Origin: Rhizobium sp. ZPR4
Lineage (GTDB): Bacteria; Pseudomonadota; Alphaproteobacteria; Rhizobiales; Rhizobiaceae
NCBI RefSeq assembly: GCF_040215725.1
Contig: NZ_CP157967.1
Location: 124,001-188,000, forward strand
Length of the DNA: 64,000 bases
Direction: 5' to 3'
How positions within the stretch are numbered: the first letter of the stretch is position 1; each line of letters opens with the position of its first letter. The notes below the pieces were generated by a model that did no database searches, had not been told where the DNA came from, and was given only the letters and a program-made list of their open reading frames with translations. Position numbers and translations under genes: made by a program. Shown piece by piece: positions 63,224-64,000 of this stretch.

Positions 63224-64000
63224 ATGACGGTGTTGGTGACGGGCGGAGCCGGATATATCGGCAGCCACATGGTCTGGAGATTGCTTGATGCGGGCGAGGA
63301 CGTTGTCGTTCTCGATTGCCTTTCCACGGGCTTTCGCTGGGCGGTCCCGCCGGCTGCCCGCTTCTATCTCGGCGATGTCGCCGACGAAGCGCTGCTGTGT
63401 CAGATTTTCGCCGAGAACGACATAGAGGCCATCATCCATTTTGCCGGCTCGGCGGTCGTGCCGATGTCGATCGAGGATCCTCTCGCCTATTATGAGAACA
63501 ATACCGGCAAGACCCGTATCCTGATGAGCGCCGCCGTTAGGGCCGGCATTCGCCATTTCGTCTTTTCGTCCACGGCTGCCGTCTATGGTCAGCAGCCCGC
63601 TGATCGGCCGGTCATCGAAAATGCGCCGCTGCGGCCCGAATCCCCCTATGGCCAATCCAAGCTGATGTCGGAACTGATGCTGCGCGATGCTGCCGCGGCC
63701 TATGATTTCCGCTATGTGGCGCTGCGTTATTTCAATGTCGCCGGCGCCGATCCCGAGGGACGCGCCGGTCAGTCGACTGACGGGGCCACCCATCTCATCA
63801 AGGTCGCCTGCGAGGCAGCCCTTGGCCGCCGCCGTCAGGTGGATATCTACGGCACGGACTATCCGACGCATGACGGCACCGGGGTCCGCGACTACATCCA
63901 CGTCAGCGATCTCGTTGACGCGCATCTCATGGCCTTGCGGCATCTGCGCGATGGCGGCCGGTCACTGGTCGCCAATTGCGGCTATGGCCACGGTTATTCC
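63224..64000 (+). CDS. galE: UDP-glucose 4-epimerase-like protein, 3' truncated by the window
   Basis: 259 residues visible; the frame is still open at the end of the window. Extended-SDR epimerase: NAD-binding MTVLVTGGAGYIGSHMVWRL, FVFSSTAAVYG (the catalytic Ser/Thr), SPYGQSKLMSE (YxxxK catalytic pair), ALRYFNVAGADPEGRAGQST and THDGTGVRDYIHVSDLVDAH. GalE interconverts UDP-glucose and UDP-galactose, feeding surface polysaccharide synthesis. Other close epimerases of the family cannot be excluded. Confidence 0.93.
   Translation, partial: MTVLVTGGAGYIGSHMVWRLLDAGEDVVVLDCLSTGFRWAVPPAARFYLGDVADEALLCQIFAENDIEAIIHFAGSAVVPMSIEDPLAYYENNTGKTRILMSAAVRAGIRHFVFSSTAAVYGQQPADRPVIENAPLRPESPYGQSKLMSELMLRDAAAAYDFRYVALRYFNVAGADPEGRAGQSTDGATHLIKVACEAALGRRRQVDIYGTDYPTHDGTGVRDYIHVSDLVDAHLMALRHLRDGGRSLVANCGYGHGYS

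Noticed and set aside
1..64000. CRISPR array
   Set aside because: No series of regularly spaced identical repeats was seen; all repeats found are palindromic intergenic units or the pair at 2703-2807.

Overview
The window looks like a chromosomal segment of a Rhizobium-type alphaproteobacterium (Rhizobiaceae). The evidence is the gene set (gcrA, podJ, glnII with a sigma-54 promoter, the phoR-pstSCAB-phoU-phoB cluster, a SAM-II riboswitch on metZ), the GC-rich codon use, and intergenic repeats of the kinds scattered through rhizobial genomes. Nearly all genes belong to a core-like backbone. The exception is the first ~4.2 kb.

Layout. 1-4178: right-hand end of an integrated element lying against the 3' end of a tRNA-Thr gene. 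It has a primase-helicase (5' end outside the window), two tandem structured repeats, an orphan membrane protein and two tRNA-like fragments. 4.4-7 kb: nitronate monooxygenase-like enzyme with a strong palindrome at its start, and a conserved membrane protein. 7-15.8 kb: phosphate block, with ppk2 divergent from phoR-pstS-pstC-pstA-pstB-phoU-phoB. 15.9-20.1 kb: gcrA divergent from argD-argF-hslO, with clustered GANTC sites in between. 20.1-24.6 kb: apaG, a DnaB-like ATPase, riboswitch-controlled metZ, a two-domain dCTP deaminase and tRNA-Gly. 24.6-31.3 kb: accessory metabolism, transport and chemotaxis genes. 31.4-34.5 kb: TerB-like protein, degenerate nuclease-like protein, S24 repressor and a small exported protein. 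34.6-40 kb: DUF952-pyrD, a MATE transporter, small envelope proteins, a methyltransferase and a YitT-type protein. 40-43 kb: DUF2735/glnII nitrogen locus and an Rrf2-AhpD-like pair. 43.1-46.5 kb: Lhr-type helicase and PdeM nuclease of the ligase-associated DNA-repair set. 46.6-52.3 kb: TauE/SafE permease with its partner protein, and the polarity factor PodJ. 52.7-58.3 kb: fatty-acid beta-oxidation operon. 58.4-64 kb: NTF2-like protein, MFS/TetR pair, mscL, an aminotransferase and the start of a galE-like gene.

How the genes fit together. PhoR/PhoB with PstSCAB and PhoU form the complete phosphate-sensing and uptake unit. A three-heptamer Pho box precedes pstS, and PPK2 next door links it to polyphosphate. 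Nearly the same 22-bp palindrome (21 of 22 positions) lies at the nitronate monooxygenase start and upstream of the beta-oxidation operon 47 kb away, which suggests one regulator for both.

The least explained structure is the pair of hairpin-forming repeats at 2703-2807 in the integrated element. Their outer stems differ in sequence, but three compensatory changes keep the pairing. All calls come from reading the sequence; no database search was run.
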